Notes: generated from the letters alone by a model not told the origin. Positions 8,957-18,535 are shown, counted from the first letter of the stretch. The stretch: DNA of 44,694 nucleotides from Thermococcus sp. (GCF_017656495.1 NZ_JACDNS010000017.1:1-44694); one strand, 5' to 3'. Translations and numbers: made by a program.

Positions 8957-9295
8957 TTACACCACCAGAGCAGTTTTTTACAGATGTTACTTGCATTTCA
9001 TCTCATTTAAGTTTTTCGTAGTTACTTTTTATTGAATTCGAAAAATTGGAACAGTGTTGTACGTCTTTCCATTATAGTATCACAAAATGTGCACTATTGA
9101 GCGTTTAAGGTGTACATTGGATACCAACTTTTTTTGAATGTTTTCATTTTGATAATAATTTTTGAAAAATATGTAACTTAATGTGAAACATTCCAAAGAG
9201 GAGCTGGTTATTTAGTCATAAATTTGTCTAAGTAATCGAAAGTTTTATTACTGCAATGTTCATATAGATTATTGCTTACTTGTGGGGGGATACCC
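8957..9295. promoter_or_regulatory. Divergent intergenic region upstream of the peptide ABC operon
   Basis: This AT-rich stretch of 339 bp has no credible gene. The minus-strand promoter of the RAM gene lies near 9005-9012. For the plus strand, GTTTTATTAC at about 9241-9250 is a likely TATA, giving a start near 9272 and a leader that ends in GGGGGGAT before the ATG at 9296. No clear long inverted repeat was seen. Confidence 0.5.
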
Positions 9296-11467
9296 ATGAG
9301 GAAGGCCCTACTAGCATTGTTTTTAATTGCAATTTTAGGTTTTGCAGTAGTTGCCAGCGGATGTATTGGTGGAGAAAAGACAACCACTTCAACTGCAACT
9401 CAAACTGCAACCCAGACTACAACTCAAACCCCAACTGCCTCTTCTCAAACTCAAACAGCCACTGAGACCCAAAAGCCCACTGGTGTAACACCTGCAATTC
9501 TTGAGCTTGGTAAAGTTACTGTAATTGAAACTGACAAATCCGTTATAGTTGTTGGTCCAAAGGGAGAAAGCCCAACAGTTTCACTTCCAAGCGGCAAGAA
9601 GGTAATTAAAGTAAGCTATGTTGTTGATGAAGCTAACACCCCAGATATCAAGAAGCTCATGGAGGAGGGACAAGGTTTCGGTGCAATAAACCCTGCATTC
9701 TTTAGGAATGCAAATGTTGATGCTCTTGTTATTGCTGCAAGAAGACAAACTGACCCAGCTATTAGAACCGAGTTGTTTAAGGCACTCTACATATTAGGAA
9801 ACTACTATGTTCCTGAAGTTATTATCGGACAGAACAGACAATTGCGTGTTTACTGGAGCTGGGTTAAGGGAAGATACTATCACCCAACCTTCCCAGAGAG
9901 ATACGACTTAATTTGGGAGGATCCAAATGCCCCAAGTGTTGACATCGGTATCGGCACCTATAAGAACGATGCTGAAACTTATGTTATTGGTACAATTGGA
10001 TGGCCGGAGAGCTTTGACCCAGCTTGGACTTATGAAACCTTTGGATGGGAAATCTGGCACGAGATTGGTGACACCTTAGTCACCTACTGGAAAGAGGAAA
10101 CTGAGGAAGTTACACCCGACTTGGCTGTCGCATGGGCACACAACGAAGACGGTACAGAGTGGTACTTTGTCATTAGGGGCGGAGTTGTAGCATATGACCC
10201 ATGGAACGACAAGACATATCCAATTGACGCAACAGATGTTGCCTTCACATTCTGGCGTGTCCAAAGATTAGGACACAGCGTTTCATGGATGGTTGCTGAC
10301 TTCATGGACGTTAGCAAGTCACAGGCTTTAACTGAGAAAGAGTTTGAGGACGTTCTTAAGAGCGAGAAGCTCATTGCGGAGTACAAGGGCAAGACAATTG
10401 AGGTTAAGTCACTCAATGACCTCCTCAACCTCTTCGGCTACAGTGGAGAGACAGCTGGAGTTTACAAGCTTGTCCTCCCAGCACCATATGCCCCAGTCCT
10501 TGGTATCTTAGCTGACTCATTCCTCTCAGTAGTCCCAATGGAGTATCTCCTTGGAGACAAGTATGAGGAAGCATTAAAGGCCTCAAATTACGGTAAGAAC
10601 CCAGACGCTTGGGAGGCATATGTCCAAGAGGGCGAACAAGATCCAACCCACCAGCTCATGCACAAACAACCAGTTGGAACAGGTCCATTCTATGTTAAGG
10701 AGTACCAGGAGAATTCATACATCGTCCTTGAGCTTAACCCATACTACTGGAACAAGGAGATATGGAACAACATCAAGCCACTCCACAAGAGAGTTATCTA
10801 TGTTATAAACAACGATGCTGTTTCAAGAATTCAGCTCTTCCAGACAGGAACAGTTGATGCTGTTGCAACACCACCAGAGAGACTCAACGACGTTAAGGGC
10901 CTCAAGCTTGATGGATTTGAGTCAGTTGTGCAAACAGACCTCCTACAGCCAATACTTACATTCATAGTCTTCAACACTTACAAGGAGCCATTCAACAATG
11001 TTAAAGTCAGACAGGCTTTGGCTTATGCAATTCCATATGACCAGATTGCACAGACAGTCTACTCAGGCTTGCTTGAGAGGAACTGGGGTCCAATTCCAAA
11101 GCCATGGCCAGGATATACAGAGCAAGGAATAATCAAATACGACTACAACTTAGCAAAGGCACAGCAGCTCTTAAAGGAGTCAGGTATTGACCCAACCAAG
11201 TACAAGATTGAGCTCATCTACAACGCTGGAAACTCAGCACGTGAGAAAATAATGACACTCCTCCAGAACATCTGGAGCCAGCTTGGGTTCCAAGTTACGG
11301 TGGCGAGCTATGAATGGCCAGTCTACTTAGGAAAGGTCAGCAAGGGTGACTTCGACGTCTACGTTGTCGGTTGGGTGCCAGATTACCTTGACTCAGACAA
11401 CTGGGTTGGACCATTCCTCTACGGTGCAACCAAGTTCAAAGAAGTTAACGTTGAGGTTTCTGGCTGA
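9296..11467 (+). CDS. oppA: Peptide/glycan-type ABC transporter substrate-binding lipoprotein (SBP_bac_5), apparently circularly permuted
   Basis: The 723-residue protein starts with a lipoprotein signal ending VVASGC (Cys23), then a Thr/Gln linker (about 29-60). Residues about 125-210 (GFGAINPAFFRNANVDAL, AARRQTDPAIR, VYWSWVKGRYYHPTFPE) look like the usual C-terminal end of family-5 binding proteins. Residues from about 227 (TYVIGTIGWPESFDPAW) look like the usual mature N-terminus, and the protein stops soon after VVGWVPDYLDSDNW, where members normally continue for about 100 residues. The ATG at 9296 follows GGGGGGAT. It is the membrane-anchored receptor for the transporter encoded by the next four genes; the substrate is not evident. 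Confidence 0.88.
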   Translation: MRKALLALFLIAILGFAVVASGCIGGEKTTTSTATQTATQTTTQTPTASSQTQTATETQKPTGVTPAILELGKVTVIETDKSVIVVGPKGESPTVSLPSGKKVIKVSYVVDEANTPDIKKLMEEGQGFGAINPAFFRNANVDALVIAARRQTDPAIRTELFKALYILGNYYVPEVIIGQNRQLRVYWSWVKGRYYHPTFPERYDLIWEDPNAPSVDIGIGTYKNDAETYVIGTIGWPESFDPAWTYETFGWEIWHEIGDTLVTYWKEETEEVTPDLAVAWAHNEDGTEWYFVIRGGVVAYDPWNDKTYPIDATDVAFTFWRVQRLGHSVSWMVADFMDVSKSQALTEKEFEDVLKSEKLIAEYKGKTIEVKSLNDLLNLFGYSGETAGVYKLVLPAPYAPVLGILADSFLSVVPMEYLLGDKYEEALKASNYGKNPDAWEAYVQEGEQDPTHQLMHKQPVGTGPFYVKEYQENSYIVLELNPYYWNKEIWNNIKPLHKRVIYVINNDAVSRIQLFQTGTVDAVATPPERLNDVKGLKLDGFESVVQTDLLQPILTFIVFNTYKEPFNNVKVRQALAYAIPYDQIAQTVYSGLLERNWGPIPKPWPGYTEQGIIKYDYNLAKAQQLLKESGIDPTKYKIELIYNAGNSAREKIMTLLQNIWSQLGFQVTVASYEWPVYLGKVSKGDFDVYVVGWVPDYLDSDNWVGPFLYGATKFKEVNVEVSG

Positions 11468-11500
11468 ACTTTCTTTTCTTTAATTTAATTTTCAAATTTA
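11468..11500 (+). terminator. T-rich stretch after the binding-protein gene
   Basis: CTTTCTTTTCTTTAATTTAATTTTC follows the stop codon. Archaeal termination often uses such T-rich tracts. It may cause partial termination, giving more binding-protein mRNA than permease mRNA. Confidence 0.35.
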
Positions 11501-11536
11501 TTCCAACGAATCCAAAGTTTAATTGGAGGGACGGAA

Positions 11537-12538
11537 ATGGCAGACCTCAAGAAATTCTTAATCAGAAGGGTTCTGACATTTATCCCAACTATCGTTGGAG
11601 TAACTATCATTGTTTTCCTAATAGCATATGTAATTCCTGCAGATCCCGCTAAAGCTTGGGCTGGAGGTGAAAAAGCATCTCCTGAGGCTGTTGAAAGAAT
11701 TAAAGAGAGGTATCACTTAAATGAGCCGTGGTATGATCAGTATTGGTTTCTCATAAAAGGTTTAGCGACAAACACTTTGATTGATCCTAGAACTTCCAAT
11801 CCGGTGCTTGACGATATTAGGGATCGTTTCCCTGTCACGTTTCAATTGGCTATAATAGCGTTTACGTTTACCATATTGATCGGAATCCCATTGGGTTTAA
11901 TCTCGGCATTAAAGCGTAACACTTGGATAGATACGCTAGTTAGAATTTTTGCTCTCATTGGTGTTTCAACTCCTGTTTTCTGGTTAGGTTATCTGCTTCT
12001 GTTCGTGTTCTTCGTTAAGTTTAGGATAACGAATTTGGCTGGAGTCCCACCTGCGCCACCTGTTCAAATTACTCATGTTCCAATAATTGATGCACTCCTT
12101 ACAGGAAACTTTACCCTCTTCAAACAACATCTAGCAAGATTCTGGCTTCCGGGGTTTGTTCTAGGGTTTATGGGCACAGGTGTCCTTGCAAGATTTGTCA
12201 GAAATTCCTTCCTTGAAGCCCTCAGTGGGGATTATATACAATTCCTAAAAGCTAAGGGAGTTCCAAAGCTAAGGATGTACAGACATGCCCTCAAAAACGC
12301 TTTAGTTCCAATCGTTACAGTTCTTGGTCTTCAGTTTGGTGGTTTGTTGGCTGGAACACCAATTACAGAGACTGTCTTCGCTTTACCGGGAATGGGAAGG
12401 TATGCAATTCTTTCAATTCAAAATCTCGACTTCCCAGCAGTTGTGGCAATAACCTTCATCTATGCAATAATCTACGTTACCGCAAACTTAGTGGTTGATA
12501 TCCTCTATGCAGTAATTGACCCAAGAGTTAGATATTGA
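11537..12538 (+). CDS. oppB: Peptide-type ABC transporter permease (DppB/OppB family)
   Basis: The 333-residue integral membrane protein has the DppB N-terminal signature (LIRRVLTFIPTIVGVTIIVFLIAYVIPADPA), six helices, and the EAA loop that contacts the ATPase (DYIQFLKAKGVPKLRMYRHALKNALVP). A GGLLAGTPITETVFALPGMG segment follows, typical of OppB proteins. It pairs with the permease encoded 10 bp downstream to form the translocation channel. The Shine-Dalgarno GGAGGGA precedes the ATG. Confidence 0.94.
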   Translation: MADLKKFLIRRVLTFIPTIVGVTIIVFLIAYVIPADPAKAWAGGEKASPEAVERIKERYHLNEPWYDQYWFLIKGLATNTLIDPRTSNPVLDDIRDRFPVTFQLAIIAFTFTILIGIPLGLISALKRNTWIDTLVRIFALIGVSTPVFWLGYLLLFVFFVKFRITNLAGVPPAPPVQITHVPIIDALLTGNFTLFKQHLARFWLPGFVLGFMGTGVLARFVRNSFLEALSGDYIQFLKAKGVPKLRMYRHALKNALVPIVTVLGLQFGGLLAGTPITETVFALPGMGRYAILSIQNLDFPAVVAITFIYAIIYVTANLVVDILYAVIDPRVRY

Positions 12539-12548
12539 GGTGGTTTAA

Positions 12549-13706
12549 ATGCAGGAAGAATACAAAAAGAGTATCTTGGATAAGCTCGCCGATAAGATTG
12601 TCTACGGATTAGGCTCATTCATAAGCTTATTCAAGAAAGGTTGGAAAGAGAAGAATAAATCAAAGATGGAAGAATGGCGTTTAATGCTATATGCACTCAA
12701 CAGATCTCCTCCAGCTTTAATAGGTCTATTCCTTGTGATACTATTCATATTGGTTGGAATCTTTGGTCCCCGCTTAGCTCCGTGGAGATATAACTTCTTC
12801 CCAATGCTCTACACAAAGAGTTATGACAAGATAATTTTAGCTCCTCCGGGAAGTCAGTTTGTCCTTGATTTTTACAACAATACAGTTATTAACTTCCCCC
12901 TAGGATCAGACCACTACGGTAGAGATCTGCTCAGTTTGATTCTTAGCGGTGCAAGAACGAGCTTTGTAATCTCAATTATAGTTATTTCACTTGGAGTTCC
13001 CCTCGGAATAATCCTAGGACTCATAGCTGGTTACTACGGTGGAAAAGTTGACGAGTTAATAATGCGTATAACAGATATGTTCCTTGCATTCCCAGCATTA
13101 ATCCTTGCAATTGCATTATCAGCAGTTCTGCCTGAGAGAATTCAGAACTTCATATCAGCACACGAAGCAATTCAGAAGTTTATCCTGTGGCTATTCGCTT
13201 TAGATATTAGAGAAGCTGGAAACCTTGGAAGGCTTTTAGCTGTCATATTGGCAATGATTATCGTTTGGTGGCCTGCTTATGCGAGAATAACGAGAGGTTC
13301 AACGCTAACAGAGAAGGAGAAGCTTTACATTGAAGCTGCAAGGGCTATAGGCTTGAGTTCATGGACAATAATGTTTAAGCACATCTTACCAAACATCATT
13401 GGACCAATATTGGTTTACATAACCCTTGACTTCGGTGGAGTAATCCTCATGGAAGCTGGATTGAGCTTTCTTGGCTTAGGTGCAACGCCGCCAATAGCTG
13501 ATTGGGGTAGAATAGTCTATGATGGAGCCCAGTATTTCCCGAAGGCATGGTGGCTAGTATTCTACCCAGGTTTAGTTGTCATGCTTGTAGCATTGGGCTG
13601 GAATCTGCTTGGTGATGGACTTAGAGATATCCTCGATCCAAAGACAAGGAGAAGCATTGAATTCAAGGTAAAGAAGAGCAAGAAGGAGGGTGAGGCGAAT
13701 GCCTGA
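12549..13706 (+). CDS. oppC: Peptide-type ABC transporter permease (DppC/OppC family)
   Basis: The 385-residue protein has an N-terminal cytoplasmic extension of about 55 residues rich in Lys, one helix (about 60-75), then a periplasmic-type loop with PLGSDHYGRDLLSLILSGARTS. This is the OppC hallmark. The core permease helices and the EAA loop (EKLYIEAARAIGLSSWTIMFKHILPNIIGP) follow, then SFLGLGATPPIADWG. It is longer than most OppC proteins (about 290-310) because of the N-terminal extension and an insert around residues 195-225. It overlaps the following ATPase gene by 8 bp. Confidence 0.94.
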   Translation: MQEEYKKSILDKLADKIVYGLGSFISLFKKGWKEKNKSKMEEWRLMLYALNRSPPALIGLFLVILFILVGIFGPRLAPWRYNFFPMLYTKSYDKIILAPPGSQFVLDFYNNTVINFPLGSDHYGRDLLSLILSGARTSFVISIIVISLGVPLGIILGLIAGYYGGKVDELIMRITDMFLAFPALILAIALSAVLPERIQNFISAHEAIQKFILWLFALDIREAGNLGRLLAVILAMIIVWWPAYARITRGSTLTEKEKLYIEAARAIGLSSWTIMFKHILPNIIGPILVYITLDFGGVILMEAGLSFLGLGATPPIADWGRIVYDGAQYFPKAWWLVFYPGLVVMLVALGWNLLGDGLRDILDPKTRRSIEFKVKKSKKEGEANA

Positions 13707-14679
13707 GCCAATTTTACAAGTTAGAAACTTAACTGTTCACTTTTACACTTATGCCGGAATAGTCAAGGCTATTGAAAAAGTTTCCTTCGATGTTTATAAG
13801 GGTGAAACTTTTGCATTAGTTGGTGAAACGGGTTGTGGAAAAAGTGTAACTTCAAGAGCGTTAACTCAGCTCATTGAAAGCCCTGGAAGGATTGTTGAGG
13901 GTGAAGTCTTGTATTACAGAGATGACGGAAGCGTTGTTGACCTGCTCAAGCTTGATGAGGAGCAGATTAGAGAGATTAGGGGCAACGAAATAGCTTACAT
14001 CTTCCAAGATCCGCATGCTTCACTCGACCCCCTCTATACAGTCGGCTATCAAATAGCTGAAGCGATGGAGGTTCACGAAAAAGTTGAGAGCATAAAAGAG
14101 GGAATCAAAAAAGCCATTGACATTTTAAGAGCTGTCCTCATTCCAGATCCAGAAAGGAGAGTTAAGAACTATCCACACGAGTTGAGTGGTGGTATGAAGC
14201 AAAGAGTAGTTATTGGAATTGGAATTGCAAACAATCCAAAGATTCTCATTGCTGATGAGCCTACAACTGCATTAGATGTTACAGTCCAAGCCCAGATCCT
14301 TGACTTGATTAATCAGCTCAAAGAGAAGTACAAAGCAACGGTCATTTTGATCACGCACAACTTAGGTGTTGTTGCTGAAACTGCCGATAGAGTAGCTGTG
14401 ATGTACGCCGGAAAGATAGTTGAGATTGGCTCAGTAGATCAGATCTTCAAGAATCCTCTCCACCCATATACGAAAGGCCTTCTCAAGGCCGTGCCAAATC
14501 CAATGACAAAGATTGAGCGCTTAGAGGCCATTCCTGGAACAGTGCCTAATCTAATCACACCGCCAAGCGGCTGCAGATTCCATCCAAGATGTCCATTTGC
14601 AACAGAGGTGTGCAAGCGGAAAATACCTGAGCTGAAGGAGCTTGAGGATGGACATTTTGTAGCATGTCACCTTTACTGA
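13699..14679 (+). CDS. oppD: Peptide-type ABC transporter ATP-binding protein (DppD/OppD)
   Basis: The 326-residue ATPase has Walker A GETGCGKS, Q-loop YIFQDPHASLDPLYTVG, signature LSGGMKQR, Walker B ILIADEPTTALD and switch His in LITHNLG. The C-terminal oligopeptide/dipeptide extension with the cysteine motif [14 protein letters not shown] often binds a [4Fe-4S] cluster in this family. It forms a heterodimer with the next gene product. The ATG at 13699 is preceded by GGAGGGTGA; the frame opens at a GTG at 13690 that lies in the ribosome-binding site. Confidence 0.95.
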   Translation: MPEPILQVRNLTVHFYTYAGIVKAIEKVSFDVYKGETFALVGETGCGKSVTSRALTQLIESPGRIVEGEVLYYRDDGSVVDLLKLDEEQIREIRGNEIAYIFQDPHASLDPLYTVGYQIAEAMEVHEKVESIKEGIKKAIDILRAVLIPDPERRVKNYPHELSGGMKQRVVIGIGIANNPKILIADEPTTALDVTVQAQILDLINQLKEKYKATVILITHNLGVVAETADRVAVMYAGKIVEIGSVDQIFKNPLHPYTKGLLKAVPNPMTKIERLEAIPGTVPNLITPPSGCRFHPRCPFATEVCKRKIPELKELEDGHFVACHLY

Positions 14680-14688
14680 GGTGAGAGC

Positions 14689-15663
14689 ATGGAGAAAGTG
14701 TTGGAAGTTAAACATCTCAAAAAGTACTTCCCCGTAAAAGGCTTATTTTTCACAAAAGGTTGGGTTAAGGCAGTTGATGACATAAGCTTTGAAATTTACA
14801 AGGGTGAAACTTTTGGATTGGTGGGTGAGAGCGGTTGTGGTAAGACGACAACGGGAAGAACAATTCTTCGTTTGATAGAGCCAACTGCTGGAGAAATCCT
14901 CTTTGAAGGCAAGAATGTAATGGAGCTTAAAGGTGATGAGCTCAAATGGTTTAGAAGGAAAGCTCAGATAATGTTCCAAGATCCATATTCGTCTCTAAAT
15001 CCAAGGCAGACAGTATTTGAGATAATCATGGAGCCTGTTAGGTTCCACGGTATTGAAGTTAATGACCCAGAAGAGTTTGTAATAAATCTCCTGAAAAGCG
15101 TTGGACTCAACGAGATGCACCTCTACAGATATCCTCACGAGTTCAGTGGTGGACAGAGACAGAGAATTGCTTTGGCTAGAATAATGGCGCTTAAGCCAGA
15201 GTTCATAGTGCTTGATGAGCCAACTTCAGCTCTTGACGTTTCAGTTCAAGCTAACATCCTAAACACTCTCAAGGACTTGCAGGAAAAGCATGGATTTACA
15301 TATCTCTTCATCTCCCACGATTTAGGTGTCGTCAAGTACATGAGCCACAGAATGGGAGTCATGTATCTTGGAAAGCTCGTCGAGGTTGGTCCAGCTGATA
15401 AAATCTTCGAAAATCCGCTCCATCCCTACACTCAAATGCTCCTCTCAGCTATTCCAGTTCCAGACCCAGAAATGGCTAAAGAACTTAAAGCAAAGCGTAA
15501 GATCATTAAAGGCGAGCCTCCAAGCCCAATAAATCCCCCAGCTGGATGCAGATTCCACCCAAGATGTCCGTTTGCAAAGGACGTGTGCAAAAAAGAGGAG
15601 CCTCCAATGGTTGAGGTTGAGAAAGACCATTATGTCGCTTGCTGGCTTTACGCTAAATCCTAA
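14689..15663 (+). CDS. oppF: Peptide-type ABC transporter ATP-binding protein (DppF/OppF)
   Basis: The 324-residue protein has Walker [11 protein letters not shown]-loop [15 protein letters not shown], signature [14 protein letters not shown], Walker [13 protein letters not shown] and switch [12 protein letters not shown]. The C-terminal motif [14 protein letters not shown] is the same as in its partner. It is the second ATPase of the OppABCDF-type importer and ends the operon. GAGGTGA precedes the ATG. Its last 11 bp overlap the end of the convergent gene at 15653. Confidence 0.95.
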   Translation: MEKVLEVKHLKKYFPVKGLFFTKGWVKAVDDISFEIYKGETFGLVGESGCGKTTTGRTILRLIEPTAGEILFEGKNVMELKGDELKWFRRKAQIMFQDPYSSLNPRQTVFEIIMEPVRFHGIEVNDPEEFVINLLKSVGLNEMHLYRYPHEFSGGQRQRIALARIMALKPEFIVLDEPTSALDVSVQANILNTLKDLQEKHGFTYLFISHDLGVVKYMSHRMGVMYLGKLVEVGPADKIFENPLHPYTQMLLSAIPVPDPEMAKELKAKRKIIKGEPPSPINPPAGCRFHPRCPFAKDVCKKEEPPMVEVEKDHYVACWLYAKS

Positions 15664-16222
15664 AGGGCAATGCCTTCCTAAAACCTTCATCAATCTCCAA
15701 GAGCTGTGTATAGATGCTGTCTTTTTCTCCTTTTTCATTGAAAATTTCTCTGTTTCTGAGTTCAATCCTATAGTAGAGGTATTCTTTTGGGACTATCTTG
15801 ACCTTACCAAGTTCTGTGGGAGTTTTAACTCCAAGAATTTTTCTTAATATTGCTAGAGAGAACATGGCTTCTCTATTTTCTTTTGCAAGCTGCTCGTCTC
15901 TCTCTACATGCCTTGAAAAACCAGTTGGAATTCCAATGAGCCTGAGGAGATTCCATTTTCTCATGTGTCTTAATCGTTCGTTCAGCTTTTCTCCAGAGCG
16001 TTCATAAACCTCAATAAATAGATTTTTTAAGAACCCCTCAATTTCATTCTTTTGTAAGAGTATTGGAAGAGGTTCTTCTGCAGTTTTTAATAGAGTTCTG
16101 TCTATTGGTCGGATTAAAGTGCTTACTCTTTCAATCCGCTCGAGCTTCTTTGAGAAGTGAGCATCAATCATGTACTCCTTCCCATTCACTTCAAATACCA
16201 AATAAGGTACTTCAACTTTCAT
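15653..16222 (-). CDS. Uncharacterised protein divergent from hel308
   Basis: The 189-residue soluble protein has a beta-rich start (VPYLVFEVNGKEYMIDAHFSKKLERIERV). A helical, highly charged middle (about 50-150) follows, and the end has VPKEYLYYRIELRNREIF. No cysteine cluster, membrane helix or nucleotide motif is visible. I do not recognise the family. There is no Shine-Dalgarno before the ATG at 16222, and a TATA element lies 22-29 bp upstream, so the mRNA should be leaderless. The promoter is shared with hel308, which may mean a linked role in DNA repair, but that is only context. Confidence 0.65.
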   Translation of the reverse strand: MKVEVPYLVFEVNGKEYMIDAHFSKKLERIERVSTLIRPIDRTLLKTAEEPLPILLQKNEIEGFLKNLFIEVYERSGEKLNERLRHMRKWNLLRLIGIPTGFSRHVERDEQLAKENREAMFSLAILRKILGVKTPTELGKVKIVPKEYLYYRIELRNREIFNEKGEKDSIYTQLLEIDEGFRKALPFRI

Positions 16223-16237
16223 GCCATTATCTAAACC

Positions 16238-16257
16238 AAAAGCCTATAAACGCTTTT
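16238..16257. promoter_or_regulatory. Symmetric TATA element between hel308 and its divergent neighbour
   Basis: AAAAGC (16238-16243), CTATAAAC (16244-16251) and GCTTTT (16252-16257) form an inverted repeat around one TATA-like core. The core centre is about 26 bp from the minus-strand ATG at 16222 and about 28 bp from the hel308 ATG at 16275. One element could therefore drive both near-leaderless transcripts. Confidence 0.55.
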
Positions 16258-16274
16258 CCCTTAGTGGATATGCA

Positions 16275-18491
16275 ATGCAGGTTGATGAGCTTTCAAGATT
16301 TGGTGTGGATGAGAGGATAATCAGAAAAATTAAAGAGCGCGGCATTAGCGAGTTCTATCCTCCCCAAGCTGAGGCTTTGAAAAGCGGTGTTCTCAATGGA
16401 GAGAATTTGCTTTTAGCAATTCCAACAGCGAGCGGAAAAACACTTGTTGCTGAAATTGTGATGCTCCACAAGCTCTTTACTGAGGGAGGAAAGGCAGTAT
16501 ATTTAGTTCCTCTTAAGGCTCTGGCTGAAGAAAAATACAGAGAGTTTAAAACATGGGAGGACTTGGGGGTTAGGGTTGCTGTAACGACTGGAGATTACGA
16601 CAGCAGTGAAGAATGGCTTGGAAGGTATGACATAATCATAGCAACATCAGAGAAGTTTGACTCCCTCCTGAGGCATAAATCGAGATGGATTAAAGATGTC
16701 AAGCTTATTATTGCAGATGAAATTCATCTCCTCGGCTCTTATGATAGAGGCGCTACTTTAGAGATGATATTATCGCATATGCTCGGCAAAGCTCAGATTT
16801 TAGGATTGAGTGCAACCGTTGGGAATGCTGAGGAGCTGGCTGAATGGCTGAACGCAAAGCTTGTAGTCAGTGATTGGCGTCCAGTAAAGCTGAAGAAGGG
16901 CATCTTTGCTCACGGTCAGTTGATTTGGGAAGATGGCAAAGTTGACAAGCTTCCAGCTCAGTGGGACTTTCTCGTAATTGATGCCATCAAAAGAGGCAAA
17001 CAAGCGTTGGTTTTTGTGAACACAAGGAGATCAGCAGAAAAAGAAGCGGCAATGCTTGGCAAGAAAGTTAGACGGCTTTTAACAAAACCTGAGGCGAGAA
17101 GATTAAAAGAGCTAGCTGAGTCATTGGAGAGCAATCCAACCAATGATAAGCTTAAGGAGGTTTTAGTTAACGGTGCTGCCTTTCATCATGCTGGATTAGG
17201 AAGAGCGGAGAGAACTTTGATTGAGGATGCATTTAGGGAAGGATTGATAAAAGTCTTAACTGCGACACCGACATTGGCCGCGGGTGTAAATCTTCCCTCA
17301 TTTAGGGTTATAATCCGCGATACAAAGAGGTACTCAACTTTCGGCTGGTCTGATATCCCTGTTCTTGAAATCCAGCAGATGATGGGAAGAGCTGGAAGGC
17401 CTAAATACGACAAAGAAGGCGAAGCTATTATCGTTGCAAAAACAGAAAAGCCAGAAGAACTCATGGAGAAATATATCTTTGGAAAGCCCGAAAAGCTATT
17501 CTCAATGCTCTCCAACGATGCTGCATTTAGAAGCCAAGTTTTAGCATTAATTACAAACTTCGGAGTTGAAAGCTTCCGCGAGTTGATACAGTTTTTGGAG
17601 AAGACTTTCTATTATCATCAGAGAAAAGACTTAGAAATTCTCGAAAGCAAAGCGAAAAGCATAGTTTACTTCCTCCTTGAGAACGAGTTCATAGATATTG
17701 ACCTAAATGATCGTTTTATGGCGTTGCCCTTTGGTATAAGAACTTCCCAGCTCTATCTTGACCCTCTCACAGCTAAAAAATTCAAAGATGCTCTGCCTCA
17801 GATAGAGGAAAATCCAAATCCACTTGGCATCTTTCAGCTTTTGGCATCAACTCCAGATATGGGAACGCTCAGCATAAAAAGAAAGGAACAGGAAAGTTAT
17901 CTCGATTATGCTTATGAGATGGAGAACTATCTGTACCGTTCAATTCCTTATTGGGAGGACTACGAGTTTCAAAAGTTTTTGAGTGAGGTTAAGACGGCGA
18001 AGCTGCTCTTGGATTGGATCAATGAAGTAAGTGAAGCAAAGCTGATTGAGGCTTATGGGATTGACACCGGAGATTTGTACAGAATTATTGAGCTTGCAGA
18101 CTGGTTAATGTATTCTCTCATTGAGCTTGCGAAGGTTCTCAATGCAAGGGGTGAGACAATTAAATACCTCAGAAGGCTTCACCTGAGGCTTAAGCATGGC
18201 GTTAGAGAAGAGCTGTTGGAACTGGTGGAGCTTCCAATGATTGGAAGGAAGAGGGCAAGAGCCTTGTACAATGCGGGCTTTAAAACTGTTGGTGACATTG
18301 TAAAGGCTAAGCCGAGTGAGCTTTTAGCTGTTGAAGGTATTGGTGTTAAGGTCTTGGAGAGAATCTACAAGCATTTTGGGGTTGAGCTTCCATTGTTGAA
18401 AAATATTAAAGATTCTGACAAGCTAGAGGAAAAGAAATCCGAAGCAAAACCCAAGCCAAAGAAGGGAACTCTTGATTACTTTTTGAAGTGA
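16275..18491 (+). CDS. hel308: ATP-dependent DNA helicase Hel308 (Hjm)
   Basis: The 738-residue SF2 helicase begins MQVDELSRFGVDERI. It has the Q-motif region YPPQAEAL, Walker A AIPTASGKT, motif II ADEIH, motif III GLSATVGNAEELAEWL, motif IV FVNTRRSAEKEA, AAFHHAGLGRAER and motif VI QMMGRAGRPKYD. A winged-helix and ratchet region follows, then a C-terminal HhH (LPMIGRKRARALYNAGF). The tail GTLDYFLK resembles a PCNA-interacting peptide. Hel308/Hjm acts on stalled forks and 3'-tailed duplexes. The frame extends upstream to 16221, but the ATG at 16275 fits family starts and promoter spacing. Confidence 0.95.
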   Translation: MQVDELSRFGVDERIIRKIKERGISEFYPPQAEALKSGVLNGENLLLAIPTASGKTLVAEIVMLHKLFTEGGKAVYLVPLKALAEEKYREFKTWEDLGVRVAVTTGDYDSSEEWLGRYDIIIATSEKFDSLLRHKSRWIKDVKLIIADEIHLLGSYDRGATLEMILSHMLGKAQILGLSATVGNAEELAEWLNAKLVVSDWRPVKLKKGIFAHGQLIWEDGKVDKLPAQWDFLVIDAIKRGKQALVFVNTRRSAEKEAAMLGKKVRRLLTKPEARRLKELAESLESNPTNDKLKEVLVNGAAFHHAGLGRAERTLIEDAFREGLIKVLTATPTLAAGVNLPSFRVIIRDTKRYSTFGWSDIPVLEIQQMMGRAGRPKYDKEGEAIIVAKTEKPEELMEKYIFGKPEKLFSMLSNDAAFRSQVLALITNFGVESFRELIQFLEKTFYYHQRKDLEILESKAKSIVYFLLENEFIDIDLNDRFMALPFGIRTSQLYLDPLTAKKFKDALPQIEENPNPLGIFQLLASTPDMGTLSIKRKEQESYLDYAYEMENYLYRSIPYWEDYEFQKFLSEVKTAKLLLDWINEVSEAKLIEAYGIDTGDLYRIIELADWLMYSLIELAKVLNARGETIKYLRRLHLRLKHGVREELLELVELPMIGRKRARALYNAGFKTVGDIVKAKPSELLAVEGIGVKVLERIYKHFGVELPLLKNIKDSDKLEEKKSEAKPKPKKGTLDYFLK

Positions 18492-18535
18492 TCAGTTAAT
18501 CTTTTAAACCCTCCACATTTACCTGAGGATGGGCA

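Noticed and set aside
9272-9295. Upstream extension of the binding protein (MLTCGGIP)
   Set aside because: It would place eight residues before a perfect lipoprotein signal and read through the ribosome-binding site GGGGGGAT.
10084-10428. Minus-strand frame within the binding-protein gene
   Set aside because: It is completely antisense to a well-supported gene, with no start signals and no recognisable product.
15445-15765. Minus-strand frame across the end of oppF
   Set aside because: It conflicts with oppF and with the better-supported convergent gene at 15653-16222.
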